48,883 nucleotides of DNA from an uncultured Clostridia bacterium (GTDB lineage: Bacteria > Bacillota > Clostridia > TANB77 > CAG-508), in the NCBI GenBank assembly GCA_948805675.1, contig CAQIBN010000001.1:1-48883 (forward strand). Direction: 5' to 3'. A model generated the notes under the pieces. That model did not search any database and had not been told where the DNA came from. It saw only the letters and a program-made list of their open reading frames with translations. Positions within the stretch are counted from its first letter, which is position 1; each line of letters opens with the position of its first letter. The translations under genes were made by a program, and so were the position numbers. Shown here one piece after another: positions 1 to 8,579 of the stretch.

Positions 1-60
1 CAATGTGCCGAAGATATTTGTGGGTTACCCTGCTGAGAAAATAGGTTGTCGCCAGTTTTT
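1..60 (+). ncRNA. ffs: Signal recognition particle RNA, 3' part (truncated by window edge)
   Basis: The first bases contain GTGCCG, then GGGTTACCC and TGCTGAG, and run into a long T tract. This matches the 3' strand of the Alu-distal helix and tail of bacterial SRP (4.5S/scRNA), where GTGCCG follows the conserved GGAAGCAGC loop. Only the 3' portion lies in the window, so the SRP loop itself is not visible. The RNA would pair with Ffh in co-translational membrane targeting. A covariance-model search with upstream sequence would decide; another structured RNA cannot be excluded. Confidence 0.6.
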
Positions 61-118
61 TTATTTTTTTATAAGGCATAGATTAGAAATTATTCATATT
101 TTTAATCTATGCTTTATT
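54..118 (+). terminator. Terminator region behind the SRP RNA
   Basis: A T-rich tract at 54-70 ends the SRP RNA. It is followed by a perfect 10-bp stem (76-85 with 103-112, GCATAGATTA/TAATCTATGC) and more T residues. Confidence 0.6.
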
Positions 119-483
119 TGTTTAGATTTGCTGTTTAATAATTATTTGACTAATTAATCTAAATAAATTATAATAAAAATCATAATACTAATTTATTGTA
201 TTAATTACAGCCAGTTAAAAGATATAATCTAGCTATATTTTGAAAAGTGGCAAATATATATGGAATAAATTGCAATAGAAGATAGTGTTCTAATTTTTAA
301 AGAGAATAAAATGTTATTAGTACTTAGAGATTGTGATGAAAGATTGCTGATAATTAAAAATAAATACATAGTTTAGTATGTTTATTATACATGTTATTAA
401 ATTTAAAATATAAAACAAAAATGAAAGATATATGGAGATATTGATATATGAGCTTCATTTATCAAAAAAAGGAGATTGTAAGG
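119..483. other. Gene-free spacer
   Basis: I see no ORF with a credible start, RNA gene or strong promoter consensus in these 365 AT-rich bases. The last 20 bases hold the ribosome binding site AAGGAG of the next gene. Confidence 0.5.
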
Positions 484-1195
484 ATGTCAAAAATGATGTG
501 GAAGCCAGGAACATTTATTTATCCAATACCAGCTGTTATGGTATCTTGTGGAACAATGGATAAGTCTAATATTATAACTGTTGCATGGACAGGTATTATT
601 AATACAAATCCTGCAATGGTATATATATCTGTAAGACCAGAAAGATATTCATATAGCTTAATTAAAGATTCTGGTGAATTTGTTATAAATTTAACAAATG
701 AAAAGCTTGCATATGCGACAGATTGGTGCCGGAGTAAGATCAGGTGCTAAAGTTAATAAATTTGAAGAGATGAAGTTAACAAAACAAAAACCTAATTTTG
801 TATCTTGTCCAATGATTAAGGAAAGTCCTGTTTCGGTGGAGTGTAAAGTAAAAGAAATAAAAGAGTTAGGAAGCCACCATATGTTTATTGCAGAGGTTTT
901 AGCTATACATGCTGATGAAAAATATATTAATGAAAAAGGTGCATTTGATATATCAAAATGTAATTTAATTGCGTATTCAAATGGTGGATATTACTTAATG
1001 GGTAAGAAAATTGGTAAATTTGGGTTCTCAGTTCAGAAAAATAAAATTAATAATTATAAAGAAGTTAAAAAAAATAAACTAAAAAAAGATAAATATAGTT
1101 TACATACAATAAAGAAGACAGAGAATAAAAAGAAAAAAATAGATAGTAATAATATAGTAAAAAAACATAATTCTAAAAAGAAGAGACTTAAATAG
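484..1195 (+). CDS. Flavin reductase family protein with basic C-terminal tail (+1 shift at CGG 730)
   Basis: Flavin reductase-like (FMN-binding split barrel) protein of about 236 residues. The N-terminus has the family pattern P-A-V-M-V-S then N-I-I-T-V-A-W-T-G, and later S-V-R-P-E-R-Y-S. ATG 484 is chosen over an upstream ATG at 448 because AAGGAG precedes it. The frame is interrupted at in-frame CGG 730-732; skipping the C gives Trp-Cys-Gly-Val-Arg-Ser-Gly, the conserved C-G-x-x-S-G motif, and the second half continues to 1195. After the barrel, roughly the last 45 residues are almost only Lys, Asn and Ile, which is unusual for the family. Members reduce or bind FMN; the electron partner cannot be told from the sequence. 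Confidence 0.82.
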
Positions 1196-1278
1196 TAAAT
1201 TGATTTTTGAAAATAATAATTTGAAGAAGAAATATAAATTTTTCAGGTTAAAATTACCAAAAAATGACTCAAAATATG

Positions 1279-1307
1279 TTGACATATTGGAAAATACATG
1301 ATAAAAT
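1279..1307 (+). promoter_or_regulatory. Sigma-A type promoter of rpmG-secE-nusG
   Basis: TTGACA at 1279-1284, a 17-bp spacer and TAAAAT at 1302-1307, with an extended -10 TG upstream. It sits just before the ribosomal/transcription operon. Confidence 0.75.
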
Positions 1308-1312
1308 ACTTA

Positions 1313-1338
1313 AGCGTATGTAAAAAGTTACATACGCT
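1313..1338 (+). promoter_or_regulatory. 5' leader hairpin before rpmG
   Basis: A perfect 11-bp stem (AGCGTATGTAA with TTACATACGCT) and a 4-nt loop start a few bases after the -10 box, so the hairpin would cap the 5' end of the transcript. There is no T tract behind it, so it is not a normal terminator; mRNA stabilisation is a possible role. Confidence 0.5.
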
Positions 1339-1379
1339 ATAAAACATAAAACAAGCAAATGGCTGGAGGTGTATTGAAA

Positions 1380-1544
1380 ATGGCTGCAAAAGGAGCAAGA
1401 GAACCAATTACATTAGCATGTACAGAATGTAATAGAAGAACATATATGACAGAAAAAAATAAAAAGAACAATACAGACAGATTAGAGATTGTTAAGTATT
1501 GTAAATTCTGCAAAAAACGTACTACACATAAGGAAACAAAATAG
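1380..1544 (+). CDS. rpmG: 50S ribosomal protein L33
   Basis: A small basic protein of 54 residues with two Cys pairs (C-T-E-C and C-K-F-C), the zinc-binding form of L33. ATG 1380 fits the GGAGGTG upstream better than an ATG at 1359, and gives the family start M-A-A-K-G. It opens the rpmG-secE-nusG order typical of Firmicutes, 20 nt before secE. Confidence 0.93.
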   Translation: MAAKGAREPITLACTECNRRTYMTEKNKKNNTDRLEIVKYCKFCKKRTTHKETK

Positions 1545-1564
1545 CCCTTTTAAGGAGGAAAAAA

Positions 1565-1972
1565 ATGGCTAAAGAAGAAAAGAAAAAAGTAAAAAGAGAA
1601 AAAAAGAATTTTTTCAAAAATTTTAAAGCAGAGTTAAAGAAAGTTATTTGGCCAACACCAAAGCAACTTGCAAATAATACTATTGCAGTAATTACTATTG
1701 TATTAATTACAGCTATAATTGTGTTTGTTTTAGATTTTGCATTTGAAGCTCTTAATCAATATGGAATTAATAAATTGAAAGATGCTGTAAGGTCTAAAGA
1801 AGATACAAATATAGTAAATACTATAGATGAAAATGTAAATAGTATAGATGAAAATACTACTTCAGAAGGGCAAACAGATGGAAGTGCTGAGAATTCAAAT
1901 AATCAAAATACTGTGATAGATAATAATATTACAGAAGATGTTAATAACTCAGAAAATGAAGTAACAGAATAA
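1565..1972 (+). CDS. secE: Protein translocase subunit SecE with acidic tail
   Basis: SecE joins SecY and SecG in the membrane protein-conducting channel. The conserved amphipathic segment F-K-A-E-L-K-K-V-I-W-P-T is followed by one transmembrane helix at about residues 38-60. A perfect AAGGAGG lies 8 nt upstream. The protein is 135 residues, about twice the usual SecE, because an Asp/Glu/Asn/Ser/Thr-rich tail of around 65 residues follows the helix. The tail shows no recognised motif and should lie on the trans side of the membrane. Confidence 0.93.
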   Translation: MAKEEKKKVKREKKNFFKNFKAELKKVIWPTPKQLANNTIAVITIVLITAIIVFVLDFAFEALNQYGINKLKDAVRSKEDTNIVNTIDENVNSIDENTTSEGQTDGSAENSNNQNTVIDNNITEDVNNSENEVTE

Positions 1973-1992
1973 TAAAAGGAGGCTAATTAAAA

Positions 1993-2527
1993 GTGTCTCG
2001 GAGAAAATGAAGAATTAGTACCAAGATGGTATGTTGTACATACTTATTCTGGATATGAAAATAAAGTAAAAACTGACTTAGAAAAAACTGTAAAGAATAG
2101 AGAACTAGAGGAATACTTTTTTGAAATAATTGTTCCAATGGAAGAACAAATTGAAATTAAAGATGGTAAAAGAAAAACAAACCTAAAAAAAGTATTTCCA
2201 GGATATGTTTTAATTAAAATGATTGTAACAGAACAAACATGGTATATTGTAAGAAATACAAGAGGTGTTACAGGTTTTGTTGGTTCAGGTACAGATCCAA
2301 TTCCACTTACTAATGAAGAGATTAGAAGTATGGGATTTGATATTCAAGCAATAAATGTTGATTACAGTATTAATGATTCTGTAAAGGTTCTAGATGGACC
2401 ATTAAAAGACTTTATAGGAACAGTACAAGAAATTAACAAAGAAAAACATAAAGTAAAAGTATTAGTATCTATGTTTGGAAGAGAAACTCCTGTTGAACTT
2501 GAGTTCTCACAAGTGCAAAAAATTTAA
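1993..2527 (+). CDS. nusG: Transcription termination/antitermination factor NusG (+1 shift at codon 3, CGG 1999)
   Basis: NusG binds RNA polymerase and, through its KOW domain, Rho or ribosomal protein S10. GTG 1993, preceded by AGGAGG at 1977-1982, starts Met-Ser, then in-frame CGG at 1999-2001. Skipping the C gives Met-Ser-Gly-Glu-Asn-Glu and then R-W-Y-V-V-H-T-Y-S-G-Y-E-N, the classical NusG start. The NGN domain includes V-F-P-G-Y-V-L and G-V-T-G-F-V-G, the KOW domain G-P-L-K-D-F-I-G. Corrected length is 177 residues, normal for the family. Without the shift the GTG start gives five codons and a stop, so this essential single-copy gene would make no NusG. Confidence 0.93.
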
Positions 2528-2613
2528 TTCTTTTGATAAGTATATATGTTTTAAATAGCATATTTCTTATAAATTATTTTTGTAAATATTCATACTTAAA
2601 GGAGGTGCAAGAA

Positions 2614-3042
2614 ATGGCAGAAAAAGAAATTAGCAATATTATTAAATTACAAATTCCAGCAGGGAAAGCTACACCAGCTCCACCAGTTGGACCAGCATTA
2701 GGATCAAGTGGAGTTAATATTATGCAATTTGTTAAAGAATTCAATGATAGAACTGCAAACCAACCTGGAATGATAATACCAGTTGTTATTACAGTTTACA
2801 AAGATAAATCTTTTGAATTTATAACAAAGGTGCCACCTGTAGCTGTATTAATTAAGAAATCAGCTAAAATTGAAAAAGGTTCAGGTAAACCTAATAAAGA
2901 TAAAGTTGCTACAATAACAAAAGCTCAAGTAGAAGAGATTGCAAAACAAAAAATGCCAGACTTAAATGCTGCTTCATTAGAAGCTGCTATGAGTATGGTT
3001 GCAGGAACAGCTCGTTCTATGGGTGTTGTAGTTGCTGATTAA
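2614..3042 (+). CDS. rplK: 50S ribosomal protein L11
   Basis: L11 of 142 residues in the GTPase-associated centre. P-P-V-G-P-A-L-G-S-S-G-V-N-I-M and the C-terminal A-G-T-A-R-S-M-G-V-V are family signatures. ATG 2614 follows AAAGGAGGTG and is preferred to the longer upstream reading, which has no ribosome binding site. No CGG codon is present. Confidence 0.95.
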   Translation: MAEKEISNIIKLQIPAGKATPAPPVGPALGSSGVNIMQFVKEFNDRTANQPGMIIPVVITVYKDKSFEFITKVPPVAVLIKKSAKIEKGSGKPNKDKVATITKAQVEEIAKQKMPDLNAASLEAAMSMVAGTARSMGVVVAD

Positions 3043-3104
3043 TTTTATTTAAATTTAAATGGGAGGATAAATAAATTATCCGTTATTACCAAAGGAGGAT
3101 TAAA

Positions 3105-3788
3105 ATGAGTAAAGGGAAGAGATATCTAGAGTGTGAAAAGCTTTTAGATAAATCAAAAGTTTATAGTGCTAAAGAAGCATTAGAAACAATTGAAAAGATG
3201 CCTAAAGCTAAATTTGACGAAACAGTTGAATTACATGTTAAATTAGGTGTAGATTCAAAACATGCTGACCAACAAGTTAGAGGGACAACTGTACTTCCAA
3301 ATGGTACAGGTAAAACTTTAAAAGTTTTAGTTTTTGCTAAAGGTCCTAAAGCAGAAGAAGCTGTTAAGGCAGGAGCAGATTTTGTTGGAGCAGAAGAATT
3401 AATACCAAAAATAGAAAAAGAAAATTGGTTTGATTATGATGTTATAGTTGCAACACCAGATATGATGGGTGTTGTAGGTAGATTAGGTAAAGTATTAGGT
3501 CCAAAAGGATTAATGCCAAATCCAAAATCAGGAACAGTAACTATGGATGTTACTAAAGCTATAGAAGAAATTAAATCAGGAAAAGTAGAATACAGATTAG
3601 ATAAAACTAATATTATTCACTTAGGTTTTGGAAAGGTTTCATTTGGTACAGAAAAATTACTAGAAAATTATGATGTTATCATTGGAGCAATTATAAAAGC
3701 AAAACCAGCAGCAGCTAAAGGGCAATACATAAAAAGTGTTGCAATTTCAACAACTATGGGTCCAAGTATGTATATTGACCAAAAATAA
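3105..3788 (+). CDS. rplA: 50S ribosomal protein L1
   Basis: L1 of 227 residues, the mobile stalk protein that binds 23S rRNA near the E site. Visible signatures are V-R-G-T-T-V-L-P-N-G-T-G-K and G-R-L-G-K-V-L-G-P-K-G-L-M-P-N-P-K. AAAGGAGG is 8 nt upstream. It follows rplK by 62 nt in the usual order. Confidence 0.96.
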   Translation: MSKGKRYLECEKLLDKSKVYSAKEALETIEKMPKAKFDETVELHVKLGVDSKHADQQVRGTTVLPNGTGKTLKVLVFAKGPKAEEAVKAGADFVGAEELIPKIEKENWFDYDVIVATPDMMGVVGRLGKVLGPKGLMPNPKSGTVTMDVTKAIEEIKSGKVEYRLDKTNIIHLGFGKVSFGTEKLLENYDVIIGAIIKAKPAAAKGQYIKSVAISTTMGPSMYIDQK

Positions 3789-3795
3789 TTTATAA

Positions 3796-3912
3796 TATAT
3801 AGCCAAAGAAAGTAGGCATAAAATTAAGTCCTACCGAGGCATATTTTTAGAACGGGTTAAACCAATCTATATATGTCTCGTAAGATGACTATAGATAGAT
3901 TGGTTTATTTTA
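3796..3912 (+). promoter_or_regulatory. Ribosomal protein L10 leader with attenuator-like hairpin
   Basis: Between rplA and rplJ the RNA contains AAGTAGGC, then CCTACCGAGGC and ACGGGTT, which fits the Firmicute L10 leader bound by L10-L12. It ends in a perfect 12-bp stem (3859-3870 with 3895-3906, AAACCAATCTAT/ATAGATTGGTTT) and a T-rich run, giving a terminator that the leader fold could control. Some 185 AT-rich bases with no other feature follow before rplJ. Confidence 0.72.
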
Positions 3913-4097
3913 TATTAGAAAAATATATTTTAATATATAATTTGTTGTGATAGGAAATGTATATTAATATAAAATATTTGTAATAAAACACATATTAATA
4001 TAAAATTATTGTGATAAAAACGTATATTTTTATATATAAATTCTTTAATAATAAAACATACATTTTACAGAAATTTTTAGGAGGTGAATAGATAAAA

Positions 4098-4598
4098 ATG
4101 GCAAGTGAAAGTATATTAAAACAAAAAGAAGAAGATGTAAAGAAATTAGCTGAGCAAATGAAAAATGCAAAAGTTATTCTTTTAACAGATTACAGAGGGA
4201 TAAATGTTGCAGATGTAACAAAATTGAGAACAGATTTAAGAAGTACTAAAGCTGATTATAAGGTTATTAAAAATAACATTATAAAAAGAGCTTTAGAAGC
4301 TAATGGAGAATCTGGATTAAATGATTTATTAGAAGGACCAACAGCTTTAGTTATGGGTGAAGAAGATTATTTAGAGCCTTTAAAAGCAATTTATGGTTTT
4401 TCTAAAGTAAATGATTTTTACAAAATTAAAGGTGGAATTATAGAAGGTAAGGTAATGAGTACAGAAGAATTAATTACTTTAGCAAAACTTCCATCAAGAC
4501 AAGAATTACTTGGAATGCTTGCTGGTGCATTACTTGGAAATATTTCCAAAGTTGCAGTTGCACTTGACCAAGTAAGAATTCAAAAAGAAAATGCTTAG
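4098..4598 (+). CDS. rplJ: 50S ribosomal protein L10
   Basis: L10 of 166 residues, the base of the L7/L12 stalk. D-Y-R-G-I-N-V, the middle K-V-I-K-N-N and the C-terminal helix that binds L7/L12 dimers are recognisable. AGGAGGTG precedes ATG. The gene lies behind the L10 leader, which would adjust its synthesis to free L10-L12. Confidence 0.95.
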   Translation: MASESILKQKEEDVKKLAEQMKNAKVILLTDYRGINVADVTKLRTDLRSTKADYKVIKNNIIKRALEANGESGLNDLLEGPTALVMGEEDYLEPLKAIYGFSKVNDFYKIKGGIIEGKVMSTEELITLAKLPSRQELLGMLAGALLGNISKVAVALDQVRIQKENA

Positions 4599-4843
4599 AA
4601 TAAAATAAATTATAAAATACTTTTATTTAATCTGATTAATATTGTAAAGATTTTCTAAAGATTTTGGAGATATTTATCAAGATTTGAAAAGTTTTTATAT
4701 GTTTTACAAAATGGCTAAAATATTGAAAATTAGACAAAAAGTAAAAATATACAATAATTTTTGATTATTTTATTATATATTAAAAATTATTTAATAAAAG
4801 AGTAGTGAACTTATAATCACAAAAAAATTAGGAGGATATAAAA

Positions 4844-5206
4844 ATGATAGAAGAATTATTAGAAAAAATTGATAGTTTAACAGTAGCTGAACTAGCTGAA
4901 TTAGTAAAAGCTATAGAAGAAAAATATGGAGTATCTGCAGTTGCAGCAGCAGCACCAGTAGCTGGTGGAGCAGCAGCAGGAGCAGCTGAAGAAAAATCTT
5001 CATTTGATGTTGTATTAAAAGACGCAGGATCTAACAAAATCCAAGTAATCAAAGTAGTTAGAGATGCTACTGGATTAGGATTAAAAGAAGCTAAAGAATT
5101 AGTTGATGGAGCTCCAAAAACAGTTAAAGAAGGAGTAAGCAAAGACGAAGCTGAAGAATTAAAAGCTAAATTTACAGAAGTTGGAGCTGTAATTGAATTA
5201 CAATAA
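4844..5206 (+). CDS. rplL: 50S ribosomal protein L7/L12
   Basis: L7/L12 of 120 residues. The N-terminal dimer domain L-T-V-A-E-L-A-E-L-V-K-A-I-E-E is joined by an Ala-rich hinge to the C-terminal factor-binding domain, with K-V-V-R-D-A-T-G-L-G-L-K-E-A-K. AGGAGG is 9 nt upstream. A 245-base gene-free spacer lies before it and a terminator directly after it; rpoB, the usual next gene, is absent. Confidence 0.96.
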   Translation: MIEELLEKIDSLTVAELAELVKAIEEKYGVSAVAAAAPVAGGAAAGAAEEKSSFDVVLKDAGSNKIQVIKVVRDATGLGLKEAKELVDGAPKTVKEGVSKDEAEELKAKFTEVGAVIELQ

Positions 5207-5235
5207 ATTTAACTTGTATGTAACTTTATAGAATT

Positions 5236-5283
5236 AAATATTGGGATAGAAATATGCATTATTTCTATTCCAATATTTTTTTA
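5236..5283 (+). terminator. Rho-independent terminator of rplJL
   Basis: Inverted repeat of nearly 20 bp (AATATTGG.ATAGAAATA with TATTTCTAT.CCAATATT) followed by a run of T. Confidence 0.85.
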
Positions 5284-5817
5284 TATAATAGTAAAGTTCT
5301 AGTAAATAGTAAATTTTAATTACTGGAGATTTTCTATTATAGAAAATATATGTACACAATTTTTTCAAAAATTGGCACATGAACAATTAAACGCAAAGTG
5401 TATGAGAATTAATTAAGTATGATATATAATTCAGCCAACTATTGTTTTGCAACAGTTTTAGGTTATTTTAAAGATATAGTCAGTTAATAGTAGTTATTAT
5501 TTATTAAAAAAATTTTATTACTTTTCTATTTTAAAATAAAAAATTTTATTTATTTATGGTATATTTAACATTTTAAGATTTTTAGAATTCAATATTTTAG
5601 CATTTTGAGAGTTTTAATAATATATATTATTTTAATATTATTAGAAATTTATAAATTATAATAGATATATGACTATTTGGTCAGAAAGACTTGTTTTTTT
5701 CTAAAATGCAATATAAAATATAAAAGATAATTGACTTTATATGGTATAAGTTATAAAATATTAAAATAACATATATTAAATAATTGAGATATATAATTAA
5801 CTAGTGGGGGAAAAGAT
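5284..5817. other. Long gene-free spacer before plsX
   Basis: About 530 very AT-rich bases. I see no rpmF or fapR, which often precede plsX, and no ORF with a ribosome binding site. A short direct motif ACTATT/CAGTTAATAG occurs around 5435-5490. The final bases hold GGGGG as the plsX ribosome binding site. Confidence 0.5.
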
Positions 5818-6876
5818 ATGATTATATTACTAGATGCAATGGGAGGAGATAATGCTCCTGATGCTAATATAAAAGGAGCAGTTAATGCAATAAATCACAT
5901 AGAAGCTGAAATATTATTAATTGGAAATGAACAAATTATAAATGAAAAAGTAAAAGAATTATATGGAAAAGATAAAATAGAAGATATATCTCCAAGATTA
6001 AAAATATATCATACAACAGAAACAATAGAAATGGAAGATATACCAACACAAGCTATTAAAAGAAAAAAAGATTCATCTATGGTTGTTGGTTTTAATTTAT
6101 TAAAAGAAAATAAAGGTGATGTATTTATATCAGCAGGAAATTCTGGTGCATTATTAACAGGAGCAACACTTTTGGTTGGAAGAATAAAGGGAATAGATAG
6201 ACCAGCTTTGGCAGGAATTTTACCAGCATATAAAAGTAGATTACTATTGATAGATGCAGGCTCTAATACAAATTGTAAACCTATAAATATACTACAATTT
6301 GCTCAAATGTCAACTATATATCTAAGAAATACTTTTGGTATTGAAAAACCAAGGATAGGGCTATTAAATATTGGAACAGAAGAAACAAAAGGAAATGAAC
6401 TTACTAAAGAAAGTTATAAATTATTAAAAGAGAAATCTAATGAATTAGATATAAATTTTGTGGGAAATGTAGAAGGTAGAGATGCATTTTCTGGTAAAAT
6501 AGACGCTATTGTTACAGATGGATTTACAGGAAATATATTTTTAAAAGCAGTAGAGGGATTAGGTAAGTTTGTTAAGAAAAGTTTAAAAGATAGTATGAAA
6601 AAAAATATTTTATCTATTATAGCATCAATACCATCATTGCCAGCAATGAAACGTTTTGCTAAAATGGTAGATTATAAAGAATATGGTGGTGCTTTATTTT
6701 TAGGAGTAAAAAAACCAGTTGTTAAAGCACATGGAAGTAGCGATGAGAAATTATTTGAATTTACAATAAAACAGGCGGAACAATTTGTAAAGAATAAAGC
6801 AGTTGATAGAATGATAGAAGAGTTTCAAAAGTTAAATCATAAAGATGCTACCAATGTAGAGATTTTAGATAAGTAG
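5818..6876 (+). CDS. plsX: Phosphate acyltransferase PlsX
   Basis: PlsX of 352 residues converts acyl-ACP to acyl-phosphate for phospholipid synthesis at the membrane. The N-terminus L-D-A-M-G-G-D-N-A-P, then I-S-A-G-N-S-G-A-L-L-T-G and F-V-G-N-V-E-G-R-D are family signatures, as is the late C-terminal H-G-S-S-D. A partial acpP-rnc cluster lies downstream, as in many Firmicutes, but without fabD/fabG. Confidence 0.95.
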   Translation: MIILLDAMGGDNAPDANIKGAVNAINHIEAEILLIGNEQIINEKVKELYGKDKIEDISPRLKIYHTTETIEMEDIPTQAIKRKKDSSMVVGFNLLKENKGDVFISAGNSGALLTGATLLVGRIKGIDRPALAGILPAYKSRLLLIDAGSNTNCKPINILQFAQMSTIYLRNTFGIEKPRIGLLNIGTEETKGNELTKESYKLLKEKSNELDINFVGNVEGRDAFSGKIDAIVTDGFTGNIFLKAVEGLGKFVKKSLKDSMKKNILSIIASIPSLPAMKRFAKMVDYKEYGGALFLGVKKPVVKAHGSSDEKLFEFTIKQAEQFVKNKAVDRMIEEFQKLNHKDATNVEILDK

Positions 6877-7263
6877 ACTTAAAAATTTATAAATATAATA
6901 TGTAAATATGTAAAAAAATATATATAGTTGATTTACATATTTATATATTATAGGATTTATATTTTAATAAATTTATATATTAAATTTATGTAGAATTTAG
7001 AATTAGTTTGAAGTGTATTAATATGCTATAAGTAATTAAATAAATATTTCTATAATTTATTTTGGTATAGTTAAAAGCTTGTTACAATTAAAAATACTAA
7101 TTTAATATATACTAATAAAAATAGTATTATAGTTTAAGTACTGTCCATTCTATATTCAATTTATTGATTTACTAAATACGCTATAAAACTGCGAAATTTT
7201 ATTATAATTTCCTAAAATTAATTTTCACGATAAAATATTTATACTATAAACAGGAATGTAATT
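6877..7263. other. Gene-free spacer, first part
   Basis: Extremely AT-rich sequence behind plsX with no ORF, terminator or consensus promoter that I would defend. It joins a dispersed repeat copy at 7264. Confidence 0.5.
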
Positions 7264-7385
7264 ATTACTAGTTATCTTAATAAAATATTTTGCATCAAAA
7301 TTAATTTTTAAGAGATTTTGGTGCAAAAGCTAGATAAGGTTTATTCTGAAAATAATGCATTATTAAAGTATTAGTTAGTAGTAAC
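7264..7385 (-). repeat. Dispersed ~120-bp repeat, copy A (inverted orientation)
   Basis: Read on the minus strand, this starts with GTTACTAC, has AATAATGCATTATTTTCAG near the left end, an AAATTAATTTT block in the middle, then ATTTTATTAA and AACTAGTAA at the right end. The same blocks in the same order are found on the plus strand at 22393-22510 and 32602-32716. No coding potential. Confidence 0.65.
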
Positions 7386-7425
7386 ATTTAATTAATAAGA
7401 ATATAAAAATAAATTAAATTTATAC

Positions 7426-7454
7426 TTGACAATTACTAAAACATGTAATATCTT
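7426..7454 (+). promoter_or_regulatory. Putative acpP promoter
   Basis: TTGACA at 7426-7431 and a weak -10 (TATCTT) 17 bp later. About 90 bases of leader precede the acpP start. Confidence 0.5.
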
Positions 7455-7547
7455 TAAGTAAAATTTAAGAATATGATAGTATAAATAATCTATAAATTAG
7501 AATATAAATATTATCTGGTTAAAAGTGTAGCGAGAGGAGGTGACTTC

Positions 7548-7790
7548 ATGAATTCAGAAGAGATATTTGAAAAAGTAAAAGGAATTATTGTAGAACAATT
7601 AGGTGTTGCAGAAACATCTGTTGCAATGGAAGCTTCTTTTATAGATGATTTAGGAGCAGATTCTTTAGATATAGTTGAATTAATAATGGCTTTAGAAGAA
7701 GAATTTGATACAGAAATTCCAGATGCTGATGCAGAAAAAGTAGTTACAGTAGGTGATGTTGTTGATTATATAAAAGAGCATGTTGCTTAA
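7548..7790 (+). CDS. acpP: Acyl carrier protein
   Basis: ACP of 80 residues. The phosphopantetheine attachment site is the Ser in D-D-L-G-A-D-S-L-D-I-V-E-L, and the protein is strongly acidic as expected. GAGGAGGTGA precedes the ATG. ACP carries growing acyl chains and supplies PlsX upstream. Confidence 0.96.
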   Translation: MNSEEIFEKVKGIIVEQLGVAETSVAMEASFIDDLGADSLDIVELIMALEEEFDTEIPDADAEKVVTVGDVVDYIKEHVA

Positions 7791-7818
7791 TTTATATAAA
7801 ATTGCCTATAAATAAAGA

Positions 7819-7852
7819 AATGAAAGGGTAATACCTTTCTTTTTTTTTTATT
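7819..7852 (+). terminator. Terminator after acpP
   Basis: GAAAGG/CCTTTC stem followed by nine T residues. Confidence 0.75.
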
Positions 7853-7895
7853 TTATAGTATAATAAATAAAGATTTTATAAAGAGAGGTGAATTT

Positions 7896-8567
7896 ATGAG
7901 ATTAGATAGGCTAGAAGAGAGTATAGGTTATATTTTTAAAAATAAACTACTTTTAAAAAATGCACTTACACATACATCTTATGCAAATGAAAATAATGTT
8001 AAAAGTAATGAAAAATTGGAGTTCTTAGGTGATAGTATATTAGAATTTATATCTAGTAAGTATATTTATACAAAATATCCAAATTTAAAGGAAGGAGAAA
8101 TGACTAAAGTTAGAGCAGATGTTGTTTGCGAAAGAAGTCTTTATAAGGTTGCACTTAAGCATAATTTTAGTGATTTCTTATTTATAGGTAAAAGTCAAAT
8201 AATTAATAAAGGAAATGAAAGACCATCAATTTTAGCAGATAGTATTGAAGCAGTTATTGCTGCTATTTATTTTGATTCTGGATTAGAGGAAGCAGAAAAG
8301 TTTATAATAGAAAATTTGAAGAAATATATTGAGATTGCTAGTAAACATGTAGGAATGAAGGATCATAAAACTGTATTACAAGAAAAACTTCAAGTACATG
8401 GAGATGTAAAAATAAAGTATGATATTATAAAAGAATCGGGGCCAGACCATGATAAAACTTTTACAGCTAGGGTAAGTCTTAATGGAAATGTATTAGCAGA
8501 TGGAAATGGAAGAACTAAAAAAGAAGCTGAGATGGAGGCTGCAAAAAAAGCATTAGAGAATATGTAA
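7896..8567 (+). CDS. rnc: Ribonuclease III
   Basis: RNase III of 223 residues cleaves double-stranded RNA in rRNA and mRNA maturation. The signature N-E-K-L-E-F-L-G-D-S-I-L with its catalytic acidic residues is near residue 38, D-S-I-E-A-V-I-A-A-I-Y carries the second acidic cluster, and a dsRNA-binding domain follows from about residue 150. It is 12 nt ahead of the radical SAM gene, probably one operon. Confidence 0.95.
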   Translation: MRLDRLEESIGYIFKNKLLLKNALTHTSYANENNVKSNEKLEFLGDSILEFISSKYIYTKYPNLKEGEMTKVRADVVCERSLYKVALKHNFSDFLFIGKSQIINKGNERPSILADSIEAVIAAIYFDSGLEEAEKFIIENLKKYIEIASKHVGMKDHKTVLQEKLQVHGDVKIKYDIIKESGPDHDKTFTARVSLNGNVLADGNGRTKKEAEMEAAKKALENM

Positions 8568-8579
8568 AGGAGGGAAAGT

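Noticed and set aside
833..835. CGG in the flavin reductase at TCG GTG as a shift site
   Set aside because: It spans two codons (Ser-Val) and the frame is continuous on both sides.
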